DNA of 64,000 nt from assembly GCF_006149005.1 (NCBI RefSeq), contig NZ_VBSL01000019.1, positions 1 to 64,000 on the forward strand, written 5' to 3'. Shown here one piece after another: positions 18,177-27,047 of the stretch. How positions within the stretch are numbered: the first letter of the stretch is position 1; each line of letters opens with the position of its first letter. The DNA is from Larkinella sp. C7. GTDB lineage: Bacteria; Bacteroidota; Bacteroidia; Cytophagales; Spirosomataceae. A program made the position numbers and the translations under genes. The notes below the pieces were generated by a model. That model made no database searches and was not told the origin of the DNA. It worked only from the letters and a program-made list of their open reading frames with translations.

Positions 18177-19595
18177 ATGAAACGCAAATCGAACCGCATC
18201 TGGTGGATCTTAGGTGGAATTGTTATTCTACTGGTGGGTGGCCTGGTGGCTGCCAAACAAACGGGGCTAATCGGGAAGGCCAAGCCGACCGAAGTTGATT
18301 TTACCGCCGTCAAAAAAGTGGACATCATCGAACGGGTGAGCGCTTCGGGGCGGGTTCAACCCGAGGTGGAGGTCAAAATCAGCCCGGATGTTTCCGGTGA
18401 AATCATTGCCCTGTACGTCGCCGAAGGTGACTCGATCAAGCAGGGGCAATTGCTGCTCAAAATCCGGCCCGACAACTACGAGTCGTTGCTGGCCCGCGCC
18501 CGCGCCACGGTCAACTCCAGCCGCGCCCAGTATCTGCAAACCAAAGCCCTGGCCGCGCAGTCGGAAGCCCGTCTGATTCGGGCGAAAGCCAATTACGAAC
18601 GGAACAAAAAACTGCTGGCCGACAAAGTAATTTCAGCCTCGGATTTTGAACAGATTGAAGCCGACTACAACGTTGCGAAACAGGACATCGAATCCGTTCA
18701 GGCGAACATCAAAGCCGCCGAGTTCAACGTCGCCGGTGCCGAAGCCGGTTTGCGCGACGCCACGGAAAACCTGCGCAAAACGACCATCTACGCGCCGGTG
18801 AACGGTACGGTTTCCAAACTCAATGTCGAATTGGGCGAACGCGTTGTGGGAACGTCGCAGATGGCCGGTACCGAAATGCTCCGGATTGCCAACCTCAACA
18901 ACATGGAAGTTCGGGTCAATGTCAATGAAAACGATATTGTGCGGGTTAGCCTGGGCGATACAACGGACATCGACGTTGATTCGTATTCGACCACGGGGCG
19001 GAAGTTTAAGGGAATTGTTACCGAAATTGCCAATACCGCCAATGGATTGACCGGAACCGGAACCTCTACAGCGAGCATATCGACTGATGCCGTCACCGAA
19101 TTTGAAGTCCGCATCAAGGTGCTGAACAGTTCGTACAAAGATTTGATGGCGCAGCGGGCCAAACGCAGCTATCCCCTCAAACCGGGAATGACCGCTTCCG
19201 TTGAAATCATTACGGATCGCCGTCCGGGTGTGCTGGCCGTTCCGATTGCCGCCGTTACGACGCGCGGAGCTGCCCAGGAAGCGATGAATCGCAGCCCGAA
19301 CGACAATAACGACAACAATAACAACAACGGAGACAAACCGGCTAATCAGGCTCCCGCCAAAAAAGAGGAGATCAAAGAGATTGTGTTCGTTCACCAGAAC
19401 GGCAAAGTAGTTCAGCGGGAAGTAAAAACCGGCATCAGTGACTTTGAAAACATCGAGGTTAAATCGGGACTGAAAGCGGGTGACGAAGTGATTTCCGGAC
19501 CCTTCATTGCGGTTTCGAAGCGCCTGAAAGACGGCGACCCGGTGGTGAAACGTGACCCGAACAAAGACAAAAAGACGGAAAAGCCGGAAGAATAA
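18177..19595 (+). CDS. HlyD/MacA-type periplasmic adaptor of an efflux pump
   Basis: The start is the ATG at 18177 (MKRKSNRIWWILGG), giving 472 residues; the frame upstream runs through the repeat element and is not coding. A single membrane anchor (8-28) is followed by a barrel-sandwich half (VKISPDVSGEIIALYVAEGD), a long alpha-hairpin (about 100-200), the second half-lipoyl strand (TTIYAPVNGTVSKLNVELGE) and beta-barrel domains. A low-complexity Asn/Asp run (SPNDNNDNNNNNGDK) lies in a loop at about 375-390. It links an inner-membrane pump to TolC. It is probably co-transcribed with the TolC gene and ends before a terminator. Confidence 0.92.
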   Translation: MKRKSNRIWWILGGIVILLVGGLVAAKQTGLIGKAKPTEVDFTAVKKVDIIERVSASGRVQPEVEVKISPDVSGEIIALYVAEGDSIKQGQLLLKIRPDNYESLLARARATVNSSRAQYLQTKALAAQSEARLIRAKANYERNKKLLADKVISASDFEQIEADYNVAKQDIESVQANIKAAEFNVAGAEAGLRDATENLRKTTIYAPVNGTVSKLNVELGERVVGTSQMAGTEMLRIANLNNMEVRVNVNENDIVRVSLGDTTDIDVDSYSTTGRKFKGIVTEIANTANGLTGTGTSTASISTDAVTEFEVRIKVLNSSYKDLMAQRAKRSYPLKPGMTASVEIITDRRPGVLAVPIAAVTTRGAAQEAMNRSPNDNNDNNNNNGDKPANQAPAKKEEIKEIVFVHQNGKVVQREVKTGISDFENIEVKSGLKAGDEVISGPFIAVSKRLKDGDPVVKRDPNKDKKTEKPEE

Positions 19596-19625
19596 CTCCG
19601 CTTGAGCGATACGGTTGAAAAAGCG

Positions 19626-19663
19626 AAAAACGTCTGCCCGGTTAAAGGTGCAGGCGTTTTTCG
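19626..19663 (+). terminator. Rho-independent terminator after adaptor gene
   Basis: A 12-bp stem (19626-19637 with 19650-19661, one G-T wobble) encloses a 12-base loop, and T residues close the right arm. It ends the TolC-adaptor unit. Confidence 0.85.
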
Positions 19664-19692
19664 TATTTTGCGAAATCAAATTTCAAGAAAAA

Positions 19693-19768
19693 GGACAATC
19701 GAGGTGAGACAAAAGACTTCATAACGGGTTGTAGAAGTCTCTGGTCCTTATTCTCACCTCGCTTGTCC
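19693..19768. repeat. Nested inverted repeat upstream of gpsA
   Basis: The outer arms 19693-19709 and 19752-19768 pair at 16 of 17 positions (GGACAATCGAGGTGAGA); inner arms AGACTTC (19714-19720) and GAAGTCT (19734-19740) pair perfectly. It is more GC-rich than the other fold-backs and ends 13 bp ahead of the gpsA start, so it would lie in the 5' leader or cover its promoter. Confidence 0.85.
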
Positions 19769-19781
19769 ACAATAAACACCT

Positions 19782-20780
19782 ATGAATCAACCCGCTCGGA
19801 TTACCGTCGTGGGCGGTGGCAGTTGGGCCACGGCGATCATTAAAATTCTGTCGGAAGGAAACAACCACATTCGCTGGTGGCTGCGGAGCCAGCGTGATGC
19901 CGGGCATATCCGGAAATTTCACCACAATCCGAGTTACCTCAGCGATGTTCAGATCAGTCCCCGCAAGGTGCGGGTTTGTACGAAAATCAAAGACGCACTC
20001 AGTACCAGCGACTACATCATTCTGGCAGTTCCGGCGGCTTTTGTCAGCGACGCCCTGCAAGGCGTCAAACCGGAACAGTTGGCAGGAAAGAGCATCGTTT
20101 CGGCGATCAAGGGCATGATTCCCGAAAAAAACCAGTTGATTACCGATTGGGCCGAGCAGGAATTTGGGGTGCCGTCGGGCCGGATCGCCGTCATTGCCGG
20201 GCCGTGTCACGCGGAGGAAGTGGCCCTCGAGAAACAGTCGTATCTGACCATTGCTTCGCAGAACCTGGATTTTGCGTCGGAAGTAGCGCAGTTCCTGAAC
20301 GGCCGCTTTGTCCAGACCTCGGCGCTCGACGACATCTATGGGGTGGAATACTGCGCCGTCATGAAAAACATCATCGCGCTGGCTTGCGGTATCACGCACG
20401 GGTTGGGCTACGGCGACAATTTTCAGGCGGTTCTGGTCTCCAACGCCATGCAGGAAATCCGGCGGTTTGTCGACCGGGTGTATCCCATGCCACGCGATCT
20501 GAGCGCGTCGGCGTATTTGGGCGATCTGCTCGTAACGGCCTATTCGCCTTTCAGCCGCAACCGGACGTTCGGGCATCTGATTGGCCGGGGCTACAGCGTA
20601 CAGTCGGCCCAAATGGAAATGAATATGATTGCGGAAGGCTATTATGCCGTGAAGAGCATTCACGAAATCAACCGGCAACACGGTGTTCTGATGCCGATTA
20701 TGGAAATGGTGTACACGGTCTTATACGAAAAAACGTCGCCGGTCGTGGCGACGAATGCGTTAAAAACCGTATTGAAGTAG
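19782..20780 (+). CDS. gpsA: Glycerol-3-phosphate dehydrogenase (NAD(P)+)
   Basis: The protein has 332 residues, the usual length. The Rossmann nucleotide loop GGGSWATAI (11-19), the SAIKGM segment with K110, GPCHAEEV (140-147; the family has GPSHAEEV) and the catalytic lysine in AVMKNIIALACG (K195) are all present, as is GDLLVTAYSPFSRNRTFG near the C-terminus. It reduces dihydroxyacetone phosphate to sn-glycerol 3-phosphate for phospholipid synthesis in the cytosol. The gene is convergent with the HIT gene, one base apart, and preceded by a nested inverted repeat. Confidence 0.96.
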   Translation: MNQPARITVVGGGSWATAIIKILSEGNNHIRWWLRSQRDAGHIRKFHHNPSYLSDVQISPRKVRVCTKIKDALSTSDYIILAVPAAFVSDALQGVKPEQLAGKSIVSAIKGMIPEKNQLITDWAEQEFGVPSGRIAVIAGPCHAEEVALEKQSYLTIASQNLDFASEVAQFLNGRFVQTSALDDIYGVEYCAVMKNIIALACGITHGLGYGDNFQAVLVSNAMQEIRRFVDRVYPMPRDLSASAYLGDLLVTAYSPFSRNRTFGHLIGRGYSVQSAQMEMNMIAEGYYAVKSIHEINRQHGVLMPIMEMVYTVLYEKTSPVVATNALKTVLK

Positions 20781-20781
20781 G

Positions 20782-21171
20782 TTAGAGGAAACTCCGGATG
20801 CGGGCGGCTATTTCGCTAAACTCTTCCGGGCTCACTTTCAGCTTGTTGTTGAAATTCATATCCGCCATGCTGTTCATCGGAATGAGGTGGACGTGCGCGT
20901 GCGGCACTTCCAGACCCACCACCGCCACGCCAATCCGCTGGCAGGGAACGGCTTTCTCGATGGCGGGCGCAATCTGCTTGGCAAATTTCATCAGCCCGAG
21001 ATACAGCTCATCATCCAGATCAAAGAGGTAATCGACCTCTTTTTTCGGAATGACCAGCGTATGTCCCTTCACCGTTGGGAACACGTCCAGAAAGGCCAGG
21101 TAATCGTCGGTTTCGGCAATTTTGTAAGCCGGAATTTCGCCACTGACAATGCGGGAAAAGATGGAAGCCAT
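20782..21171 (-). CDS. HIT family nucleotide hydrolase/transferase
   Basis: The protein has 129 residues, typical of Hint-like HIT proteins. It begins SIFSRIVSGEIPAYKIAETD and carries the histidine triad HAHVHL at 91-96, in which the middle histidine is the nucleophile toward purine nucleoside phosphoramidates or dinucleotides. The physiological substrate is not known for most bacterial members. It lies downstream of greA on the same strand, separated by a fold-back element, so it may be read with greA. Confidence 0.93.
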   Translation of the reverse strand: MASIFSRIVSGEIPAYKIAETDDYLAFLDVFPTVKGHTLVIPKKEVDYLFDLDDELYLGLMKFAKQIAPAIEKAVPCQRIGVAVVGLEVPHAHVHLIPMNSMADMNFNNKLKVSPEEFSEIAARIRSFL

Positions 21172-21184
21172 GAGGGTAAGGAAT

Positions 21185-21259
21185 AATGAACACTGAATTT
21201 GAATATCGAATTACGATGCAGCTCCGCATTCGACCCAGATTCGAAACTCAGTGTTCATT
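21185..21259. repeat. Intergenic fold-back element between greA and HIT genes
   Basis: Arms 21185-21207 and 21238-21259 pair with a perfect 12-bp core (AATGAACACTGA) and one mismatch plus one indel further in. It fills the 95-bp gap between two same-strand genes and uses the GAACACTGAAT word seen at 2911. Confidence 0.85.
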
Positions 21260-21266
21260 TTGAAAC

Positions 21267-21740
21267 TTATCGTCCGATTTCGAGAACTTCAAACTCCAGC
21301 GTTCCGGCTGGCACTTTGATTTCGGTGGTGTCGCCCACTTTTTTGCCCAGCAATCCCTTGCCGATTGGAGAGCCCACCGAAATCTTTCCTAATTTCAAAT
21401 CGGCTTCTTCTTCCGACACCAGGGTGTAGGACATGGTCGCGCCGTTTTTTCGATTTTTTATTTTAACCGTCGATAAGACCGATACCTGCGAAGTATCGAT
21501 CGACGATTCATCCAGCAGCCGGGCGTTCGAAACAATTTCTTCCATCTTCGAAATTTTCATCTCCAGCAGTCCCTGCGCATCTTTGGCCGCGTCGTACTCC
21601 GCATTTTCGCTCAAATCTCCTTTGTCGCGTGCTTCAGCAATCTGGCGGGACATATCGCTCCGTCCTTTGGTCTTCAGGTCGTTGAGCTCAGCTTTCAGCC
21701 GGTTTAGACCTTCTTCAGTGTAATACGAAATTTTACCCAT
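21267..21740 (-). CDS. greA: Transcription elongation factor GreA
   Basis: The protein has 157 residues. An N-terminal coiled coil opens with YYTEEGLNRLKAELNDLK and carries the tip acidic pair in DKGDLSENAEYDAAK; the C-terminal FKBP-like domain ends with GSPIGKGLLGKKVGDTTEI and PAGTLEFEVLEI. It enters the RNA polymerase secondary channel and stimulates cleavage of backtracked transcripts. The start is the ATG at 21740. A terminator-like hairpin lies about 100 bp upstream on the same strand. Confidence 0.97.
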   Translation of the reverse strand: MGKISYYTEEGLNRLKAELNDLKTKGRSDMSRQIAEARDKGDLSENAEYDAAKDAQGLLEMKISKMEEIVSNARLLDESSIDTSQVSVLSTVKIKNRKNGATMSYTLVSEEEADLKLGKISVGSPIGKGLLGKKVGDTTEIKVPAGTLEFEVLEIGR

Positions 21741-21837
21741 GTTACATCTACTCTATAAATTTCTTTGCCTTTGGTTTCGCTGCTCCCAAGACCCTACAAT
21801 TCCCACTATAGCCGCTTATTTGGTGGTAAATGGCTAC

Positions 21838-21868
21838 AAAAAAGAAAAGAACGGTTCGCTGACCGTTC
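21838..21868 (-). terminator. Orphan intrinsic terminator upstream of greA (minus strand)
   Basis: GAACGGT (21849-21855) pairs with ACCGTTC (21862-21868), loop TCGCTG. Read on the minus strand the stem is followed by TTTTCTTTTTTG. No minus-strand gene lies upstream, so it would end either an unannotated small RNA or an aborted greA leader. The surrounding gap 21741-22037 holds no convincing reading frame. Confidence 0.7.
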
Positions 21869-22037
21869 TCCATACAAAATCTTGTTTCTTTGTAGGAAGC
21901 GTCAGGAGCCTTTCTGCGGAATTGTATGTATAGCTGTTCGACTACTCATAGTGGAACTCAGGAAGACAAAAATAACAATTCCGTGGCATTCTCCCAATGT
22001 CCTAATCAGCAATTCGAGCAAATAACCCGTTACTGTT

Positions 22038-22964
22038 TTGAGAAGTGATTCTTTTCGCATCGTATTTATGGGCACACCCGATTTTGCGGTCGCCAGCCTG
22101 AGCAAACTGCTCGGCGACGGCTGCCAGGTCGTGGCCGTGGTGACAGCGCCCGACCGACCTTCGGGGCGGGGGCAGCAATTGACGGAATCGCCGGTGAAAC
22201 GGGCCGCCGTTGCTGCCGGCATTCCGGTTTTACAGCCCGAGAAACTGCGCGATCCGGCTTTTTTGGAACAATTGCAAAGCTACCAGGCTGATTTGCAGGT
22301 GGTCGTGGCTTTTCGGATGTTGCCGGAAGTGGTTTGGGCGATGCCCCGGATTGGTACCTTCAATCTGCACGGTTCTTTATTGCCGCAGTATCGCGGAGCG
22401 GCCCCGATCAATTGGGCCGTCATCAATGGTGAAAAAGAAACCGGTGTGACGACGTTCTTCATCGAAAAAGAAATTGACACGGGCCAGATGATTTTTCAGG
22501 AAACCGAACCCATTCATGCGGATGACACCGCCGGAACGCTTCATGACCGGTTGATGGAAAAAGGTGCCACGCTGGTGCTCAAAACCGTTCGGGCGATTGA
22601 AGCAGGTACTTATCCGCGAAAACCGCAGCCACAGGTCGGCGAACTGAAACTCGCTCCGAAAATTCACCGCGAAACCTGCGAAATCAACTGGTTTCAGCCC
22701 GCCGAAGCCGTTCGGAATTTTGTGCGTGGCATGTCGCCCTATCCGACGGCCTGGACGAAGATCAACGGGAAGGTGTACAAGATCTATGCGGTTTCGTTTG
22801 CGGATCATTCACCCCTTCCGGCTGAACCGGGTGAAGCCTGGTCCGATGGCAAAAAAACGCTGCTTATCAAAGCGGTCGACGGCTGGCTGTCGGTGGATGA
22901 ATTGCAGGCCGAGGGAAAACGGAAAATGACCGTAGAGGAGTATTTTCGGGGGAATAAAATTTAA
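22038..22964 (+). CDS. fmt: Methionyl-tRNA formyltransferase
   Basis: The protein has 308 residues. It formylates Met-tRNAfMet for initiation using 10-formyltetrahydrofolate. The catalytic asparagine, histidine and aspartate are visible as N109 and H111 in FNLHGSLLPQYRGAAP and D147 in EIDTGQM; the C-terminal OB-like domain follows about residue 205. The start appears to be TTG at 22038: a stop lies five codons upstream, and the first ATG (22068) would cut off the first beta-strand (FRIVFMGTP) that every member needs. folA follows three bases after the stop, so two folate-linked genes are coupled. Confidence 0.95.
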   Translation: MRSDSFRIVFMGTPDFAVASLSKLLGDGCQVVAVVTAPDRPSGRGQQLTESPVKRAAVAAGIPVLQPEKLRDPAFLEQLQSYQADLQVVVAFRMLPEVVWAMPRIGTFNLHGSLLPQYRGAAPINWAVINGEKETGVTTFFIEKEIDTGQMIFQETEPIHADDTAGTLHDRLMEKGATLVLKTVRAIEAGTYPRKPQPQVGELKLAPKIHRETCEINWFQPAEAVRNFVRGMSPYPTAWTKINGKVYKIYAVSFADHSPLPAEPGEAWSDGKKTLLIKAVDGWLSVDELQAEGKRKMTVEEYFRGNKI

Positions 22965-22967
22965 CGT

Positions 22968-23462
22968 ATGCTAATCAGCTTAATTGCAGCCGTGGCCGAA
23001 AACGGCGTTATTGGTCAGGATAATGACCTGGTCTGGCGTTTGCCTGACGACTTTCGATACTTCAAACAAACGACGTCTCATCACCCGATTCTGATGGGTC
23101 GAAAGACGTTCGAATCCCTCGGCAAACCGCTGCTGAATCGGCTTAATGTTGTGATTACCCGCAATCCGGACTACCAGCCCGACGGCGTTGTGGTGGTCGA
23201 TTCGTTGGAAAAAGCGATTGACGAAGCCCGAAAAACCGGTATCGATGAAGCTTTTGTGATTGGGGGTGCCGAAATTTACCGGCAGGCCATTGACTCGGCC
23301 GACCGGCTTTACCTGACTGAAGTGAAAGCCTCTTATGAAGGCGATGCCACCTTTCCGGATGTTGACAAAAGTCACTGGCAGGAGATTAGCCGACGGCATC
23401 ATGGCATTGACGACCGGCACGCCGTGGCGTTTGATTTTGTGGTTTGGGAGCGAAAACAGTGA
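22968..23462 (+). CDS. folA: Dihydrofolate reductase
   Basis: The protein has 164 residues. It begins MLISLIAAVAENGVIGQDND, with the substrate-binding acidic residue D28 in VWRLPDDFRYFK, the NADPH-binding MGRKTFES and VIGGAEIYRQAI, all normal for chromosomal DHFR. It regenerates tetrahydrofolate, the source of the cofactor used by Fmt next door. It is spaced three bases from fmt and convergent with the Uma2 gene, with no terminator visible between. Confidence 0.96.
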   Translation: MLISLIAAVAENGVIGQDNDLVWRLPDDFRYFKQTTSHHPILMGRKTFESLGKPLLNRLNVVITRNPDYQPDGVVVVDSLEKAIDEARKTGIDEAFVIGGAEIYRQAIDSADRLYLTEVKASYEGDATFPDVDKSHWQEISRRHHGIDDRHAVAFDFVVWERKQ

Positions 23463-23465
23463 TTC

Positions 23466-24065
23466 TTAGCGTAACAGACTGAGATTAAACGTAAAATCCG
23501 GCAGCACATTCTCCCCAGAAAGGGTGTTGTCGAAGCCCTGGATAACCTGCACCGAACCGTCAAACCGGTAGATTCGGACGGTTTCGGTTTTTGGGTCAAT
23601 GAGCCAGGCCAGACGGCAACCGTTGTCGATGTATTCACGCATTTTGTCCTCTGCCATGCGCAGCACGTCTGATTCGCTCATTAATTCAACTAGGAATTCG
23701 GGGCACAGGGGCGGGAATTTTTTACGTTCGTCGGATGACAAGGCATTCCAGCGTTCGGCCGTAACCCAGGCCGCATCCGGCGAACGGACGGCGCTATTTG
23801 GCAGTATAAACCCCGTTGATGAATCGAATACAAAACCGAGTTTTGTACTACGGTTCCAAATTGCTAAATCGGCATTCAGTTCGCTGTTGCGTTTTCCGGT
23901 TTCTCCGCCTGTTTGTCCCATTACAATGATTGTTCCGTCGGCAGCACGCTCAAATTTATGGTCCGGGTTTTCCTGACAGTAGTAGAAAAACTCATCATCG
24001 GTCATGGGACGAAAGTCCCGGGGCATCTTCAATACAGAAAACCCGTTGGTGAGTAGCATATTCAT
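23466..24065 (-). CDS. Uma2 family (DUF820) restriction-endonuclease-fold protein
   Basis: With the ATG at 24065 the protein has 199 residues; a TTG at 24101 would add 12. It shows the PD-(D/E)XK-like Uma2 layout: RPMTDDEFFYYCQENPDHKF, GGETGKRNSELNADLAIW, then the catalytic-like SPDAAWVTAERW and PPLCPEFLVELMSESD, and a conserved NGCRLAWLIDP. The family is common in cyanobacteria and Cytophagales and its biological role is unsettled. It lies 36 bp downstream of the BatA-type gene on the same strand. Confidence 0.88.
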   Translation of the reverse strand: MNMLLTNGFSVLKMPRDFRPMTDDEFFYYCQENPDHKFERAADGTIIVMGQTGGETGKRNSELNADLAIWNRSTKLGFVFDSSTGFILPNSAVRSPDAAWVTAERWNALSSDERKKFPPLCPEFLVELMSESDVLRMAEDKMREYIDNGCRLAWLIDPKTETVRIYRFDGSVQVIQGFDNTLSGENVLPDFTFNLSLLR

Positions 24066-24101
24066 AGCCTGCTGAGTTGAATACGAAGATACAAATTCCA
24101 A

Positions 24102-26177
24102 TTAACCCTTCATAAACCGGATCACTGCCACTTCGGCCAGCAGAAACATCAGGGCGGCAATGACGAAATATTTCCAGAGATTGGTGCCCAGATTTTGCTG
24201 GCGTAGTTCCTCCACAAAATCATCGTCCTGAATGCTGTCGAAAATCTCCACGTTGGGCTGGTTGGCAAAAATCCGCCGGAGTTCGTCGGGTTTGTAAAAC
24301 TCCATCTGCGACTCCCGGTTGCCGTGGTTGAAAGCCAGCAGCTTTTCGGTTTTGCCATTCAATTGCAGCTCGTAATAGCCGGAGGCCAGTTGCTGTCCGT
24401 CGTTCAACTGATTGCTTTTCGGGAGTTCCATCAGCAATTGTTGCCCGTTGACGCGCTGTACGGGAATGATCTCCAGTTTGTCCCGCACCAATTTATACAC
24501 GGCATTAGGCGACGCATTGCTGACGGGGACTTCAATGGTATTATCATCGAACGAATACGCCGTGCGTTGTGGGCGAACGCTCTGGGCGGCAATTTTGTAC
24601 ATGATCGGCACAAAAAGAGCATGTTGGGCGACATTCCCGTATTCGACATTCAACGGGCTGGCAAAAATGTAAACCTGTCCGGCTGTGGAGCCGCCCGTTC
24701 GGGATTGCGTCAGGTACGGGGTGCCATTGCGTAGTGTCAGGAGCCGCTCACCCACCACGCGCCATTGCCAGACCGGAACCGCATTGGGCAGGTTTTCGAT
24801 GCCTTGTTGATTGGTCTGTTCAAAAATGTCGCGGAAAAACGGATTCTGGCGATTCGGAGCCGACAGCGGCTGCTGGGGTGGCAGGGGAGAAGCCTGCGTT
24901 TGCAAACCGCCAACGCCTAAACCGGCAAAAAACGGTGACCAGGTGGCCGCATCCGGCGTCGTCGGCGGAATGATCACCAGACTGCCGCCCTGCCGCACAA
25001 ACCGTTCGAGTTCGCTCCGCAACGTTCCATTCACCTGGTTAACGCCCTCCAGAACCACCAGGTCGGCGGTTTTTAACTGGCCCACGTCCACGTTTTGCGC
25101 ATTGAAACTCCGGCGGACAAACAGGCTGTCGTTGCCATAAACATTCTCGACGTAATTGGCTTCCGATTTCTGGTCGAACAGGTGCAGAACCCGGATCGAG
25201 GGCGATGCCTGAATGACAAAATAATATTCGTTATCGAACGTAATCGGGTAATCCTCGAAGGTGATGCGCCCCCGGCGGAACCCTTTCTGGGTCACGTTAA
25301 AATTGAGCGTGGCCGTAGCGGCTCCTTTGCCCGGCAGCGTGACGGAAGCCGTGGAAACCTGCGTCTGGTCGATGAAAAGTTTGATGGGCAGATTCCGCAC
25401 CGACTCATCGCCACTGTTCCGAACGCGGACGTTGAGCGTATTGTTTTGCAGTTCCCGAATGAAGGGTGTACTGAGCCAAACCGAGTCGACAAAAACGTTT
25501 TTGGTCGGCTGGGTTTCCAGCGGGACGAGAAAAAGCCGGTTGGTCGTATCAATTTTCAGTCGGGACAAATCGCCGGTGGTGCTTTTCTGAAAATCGGAAA
25601 ACCAGAACAACTGGTTGGGGCCGGTCGGATTGTGTGAGGCAAGGAGATTCAACTGTCGGCGGTATACATCGGGCAACGTGCGGGGTGTGTGAGCAAACCG
25701 GACGGTGGTGACGCGGTCGCGCAGGGCGTCGGCGGTTCCTACGGTTTGTTCCTGGCTGCTGAAATCGTTGGTGACGAGTTGCAGCGAGGTGGCGTTGCGA
25801 AACAAACCCAGCAGTTGATCCAGTTTGCTGGTTGCGATATCCAGGTACCGTTTCTCGTTTAACTCATTCTGCATACTGTACGAATTGTCGAGATACAGGC
25901 TCGTCAGGCCCTTTCGCGACAGGCCCAGTTTGCTTTTGCTGGGTAGAAACGGTTGGGCAAAGGCCAGCACGAGACAGATCACAAACAGCGACCGGAACAG
26001 CAGAATCAGGTAATGTTTCAACCGCCGGAACGACTTGGTTTCGGTCTGGACGGTTTTGAGCAGGGCGACGTTGGTAAAAAACACCCGGCGCGTCCGGCGA
26101 AAATTAAACAGATGGATGGCGACAGGGACAGAGACCGCCAGGAGCCCAAAGAGAAACGAAGGATATAGAAAACTCAT
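24102..26177 (-). CDS. BatA-type membrane protein with N-terminal helices
   Basis: The protein has 691 residues. The N-terminal region (FLYPSFLFGLLAVSVPVAIH, FRRTRRVFFTNVALLKTVQ) is the BatA/DUF N-terminal membrane domain, with helices at about 5-25 and 58-78; another helix lies near the C-terminus (about 670-688). The middle is a large periplasmic region that opens like a von Willebrand A fold (GLTSLYLDNSYSMQNE) and continues with beta-rich and class I amidotransferase-like stretches. Bacteroidota Bat/BatA proteins are tied to aerotolerance and stress in some species, but this member's role is not known. Confidence 0.85.
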   Translation of the reverse strand: MSFLYPSFLFGLLAVSVPVAIHLFNFRRTRRVFFTNVALLKTVQTETKSFRRLKHYLILLFRSLFVICLVLAFAQPFLPSKSKLGLSRKGLTSLYLDNSYSMQNELNEKRYLDIATSKLDQLLGLFRNATSLQLVTNDFSSQEQTVGTADALRDRVTTVRFAHTPRTLPDVYRRQLNLLASHNPTGPNQLFWFSDFQKSTTGDLSRLKIDTTNRLFLVPLETQPTKNVFVDSVWLSTPFIRELQNNTLNVRVRNSGDESVRNLPIKLFIDQTQVSTASVTLPGKGAATATLNFNVTQKGFRRGRITFEDYPITFDNEYYFVIQASPSIRVLHLFDQKSEANYVENVYGNDSLFVRRSFNAQNVDVGQLKTADLVVLEGVNQVNGTLRSELERFVRQGGSLVIIPPTTPDAATWSPFFAGLGVGGLQTQASPLPPQQPLSAPNRQNPFFRDIFEQTNQQGIENLPNAVPVWQWRVVGERLLTLRNGTPYLTQSRTGGSTAGQVYIFASPLNVEYGNVAQHALFVPIMYKIAAQSVRPQRTAYSFDDNTIEVPVSNASPNAVYKLVRDKLEIIPVQRVNGQQLLMELPKSNQLNDGQQLASGYYELQLNGKTEKLLAFNHGNRESQMEFYKPDELRRIFANQPNVEIFDSIQDDDFVEELRQQNLGTNLWKYFVIAALMFLLAEVAVIRFMKG

Positions 26178-26292
26178 TCAAACGGGTCGTTGTAGCGATT
26201 ATTTTCTTTTATAACGGCCAAATAAACCAATGTTGTTCTGACCGTTACGAATTTAACAAGAATAGCACGCGGATAACATGAATTGGCCGGAT

Positions 26293-27030
26293 TTACCCGG
26301 ATAAATCGACGAACGCCTGATTTATATCGTCGAAATCGATGGTGTAAAAAGCTTGCCGCGTCTGTAAAACGTCCGTGTATGTAATCGAACCGGTTTCGTC
26401 GCCGATGGTGGTAAATTCCGGAACGGGCGTATGACCCACAATCTGGTGTAAACCGGGCAGGTAATCCGTCGATGTTTCGCGTTGATCGGCCCATAACGGC
26501 CCACCGGCTTCGTCGAAACCACCCCGCAGGTGGCTGACATCGAACAGCGATGTTCGCAACATCCGGTCCTGGTGCATTCGGTTCATCGCATTGGCCAATT
26601 GACCCAGGCCCTGTAAATTTAGTTCCAATTTTGCGCTTAGATTGCCTCTGGGGATATGCGCCAGCCAGCGATTCGTTACGCCCGCATGGGTGAACAGATA
26701 AAATCCTTCCTGGTAGGCAATCTGAAACAGGGATAGATTTTCCTTGAACAGGGATGTCAATGCGGGCTGCATCGACGGCCGAAAACCGGAGCAACGGTAA
26801 TGCGGAAAATGCAGGTACTGGGCATCATGGTTGCCAATAAGCAGAATAACTTTATCGGGCGCCTGCTGTTTGAGCCGGATAATTTGGGAGAGATTTTCTA
26901 AAATAGCCGCATCAGTCAGGTCGTAGCTGTCGGTATAATCGCCCAGAAAGATCACTTTATCGTAGTGCCCGACATCGATTTGAAGCCAGTTGCTGCGTCC
27001 GTGGAGGTCAGAGATTGTAATAATTTTCAT
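26293..27030 (-). CDS. Calcineurin-like metallophosphoesterase
   Basis: The protein has 245 residues. All metal-binding motifs of the family are visible: SDLHG (D8, H10), LGDYTD (D31), GNHD (66-69), THAG (H115) and GHTP (199-202). The order and spacing resemble protein-phosphatase/Ap4A-hydrolase-like members; the substrate is unknown. It starts 18 bp after a bidirectional terminator that follows infB, so its promoter must lie within or beyond that structure, or it depends on readthrough. Confidence 0.9.
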   Translation of the reverse strand: MKIITISDLHGRSNWLQIDVGHYDKVIFLGDYTDSYDLTDAAILENLSQIIRLKQQAPDKVILLIGNHDAQYLHFPHYRCSGFRPSMQPALTSLFKENLSLFQIAYQEGFYLFTHAGVTNRWLAHIPRGNLSAKLELNLQGLGQLANAMNRMHQDRMLRTSLFDVSHLRGGFDEAGGPLWADQRETSTDYLPGLHQIVGHTPVPEFTTIGDETGSITYTDVLQTRQAFYTIDFDDINQAFVDLSG

Positions 27031-27047
27031 GGAACTCCAATATATCG

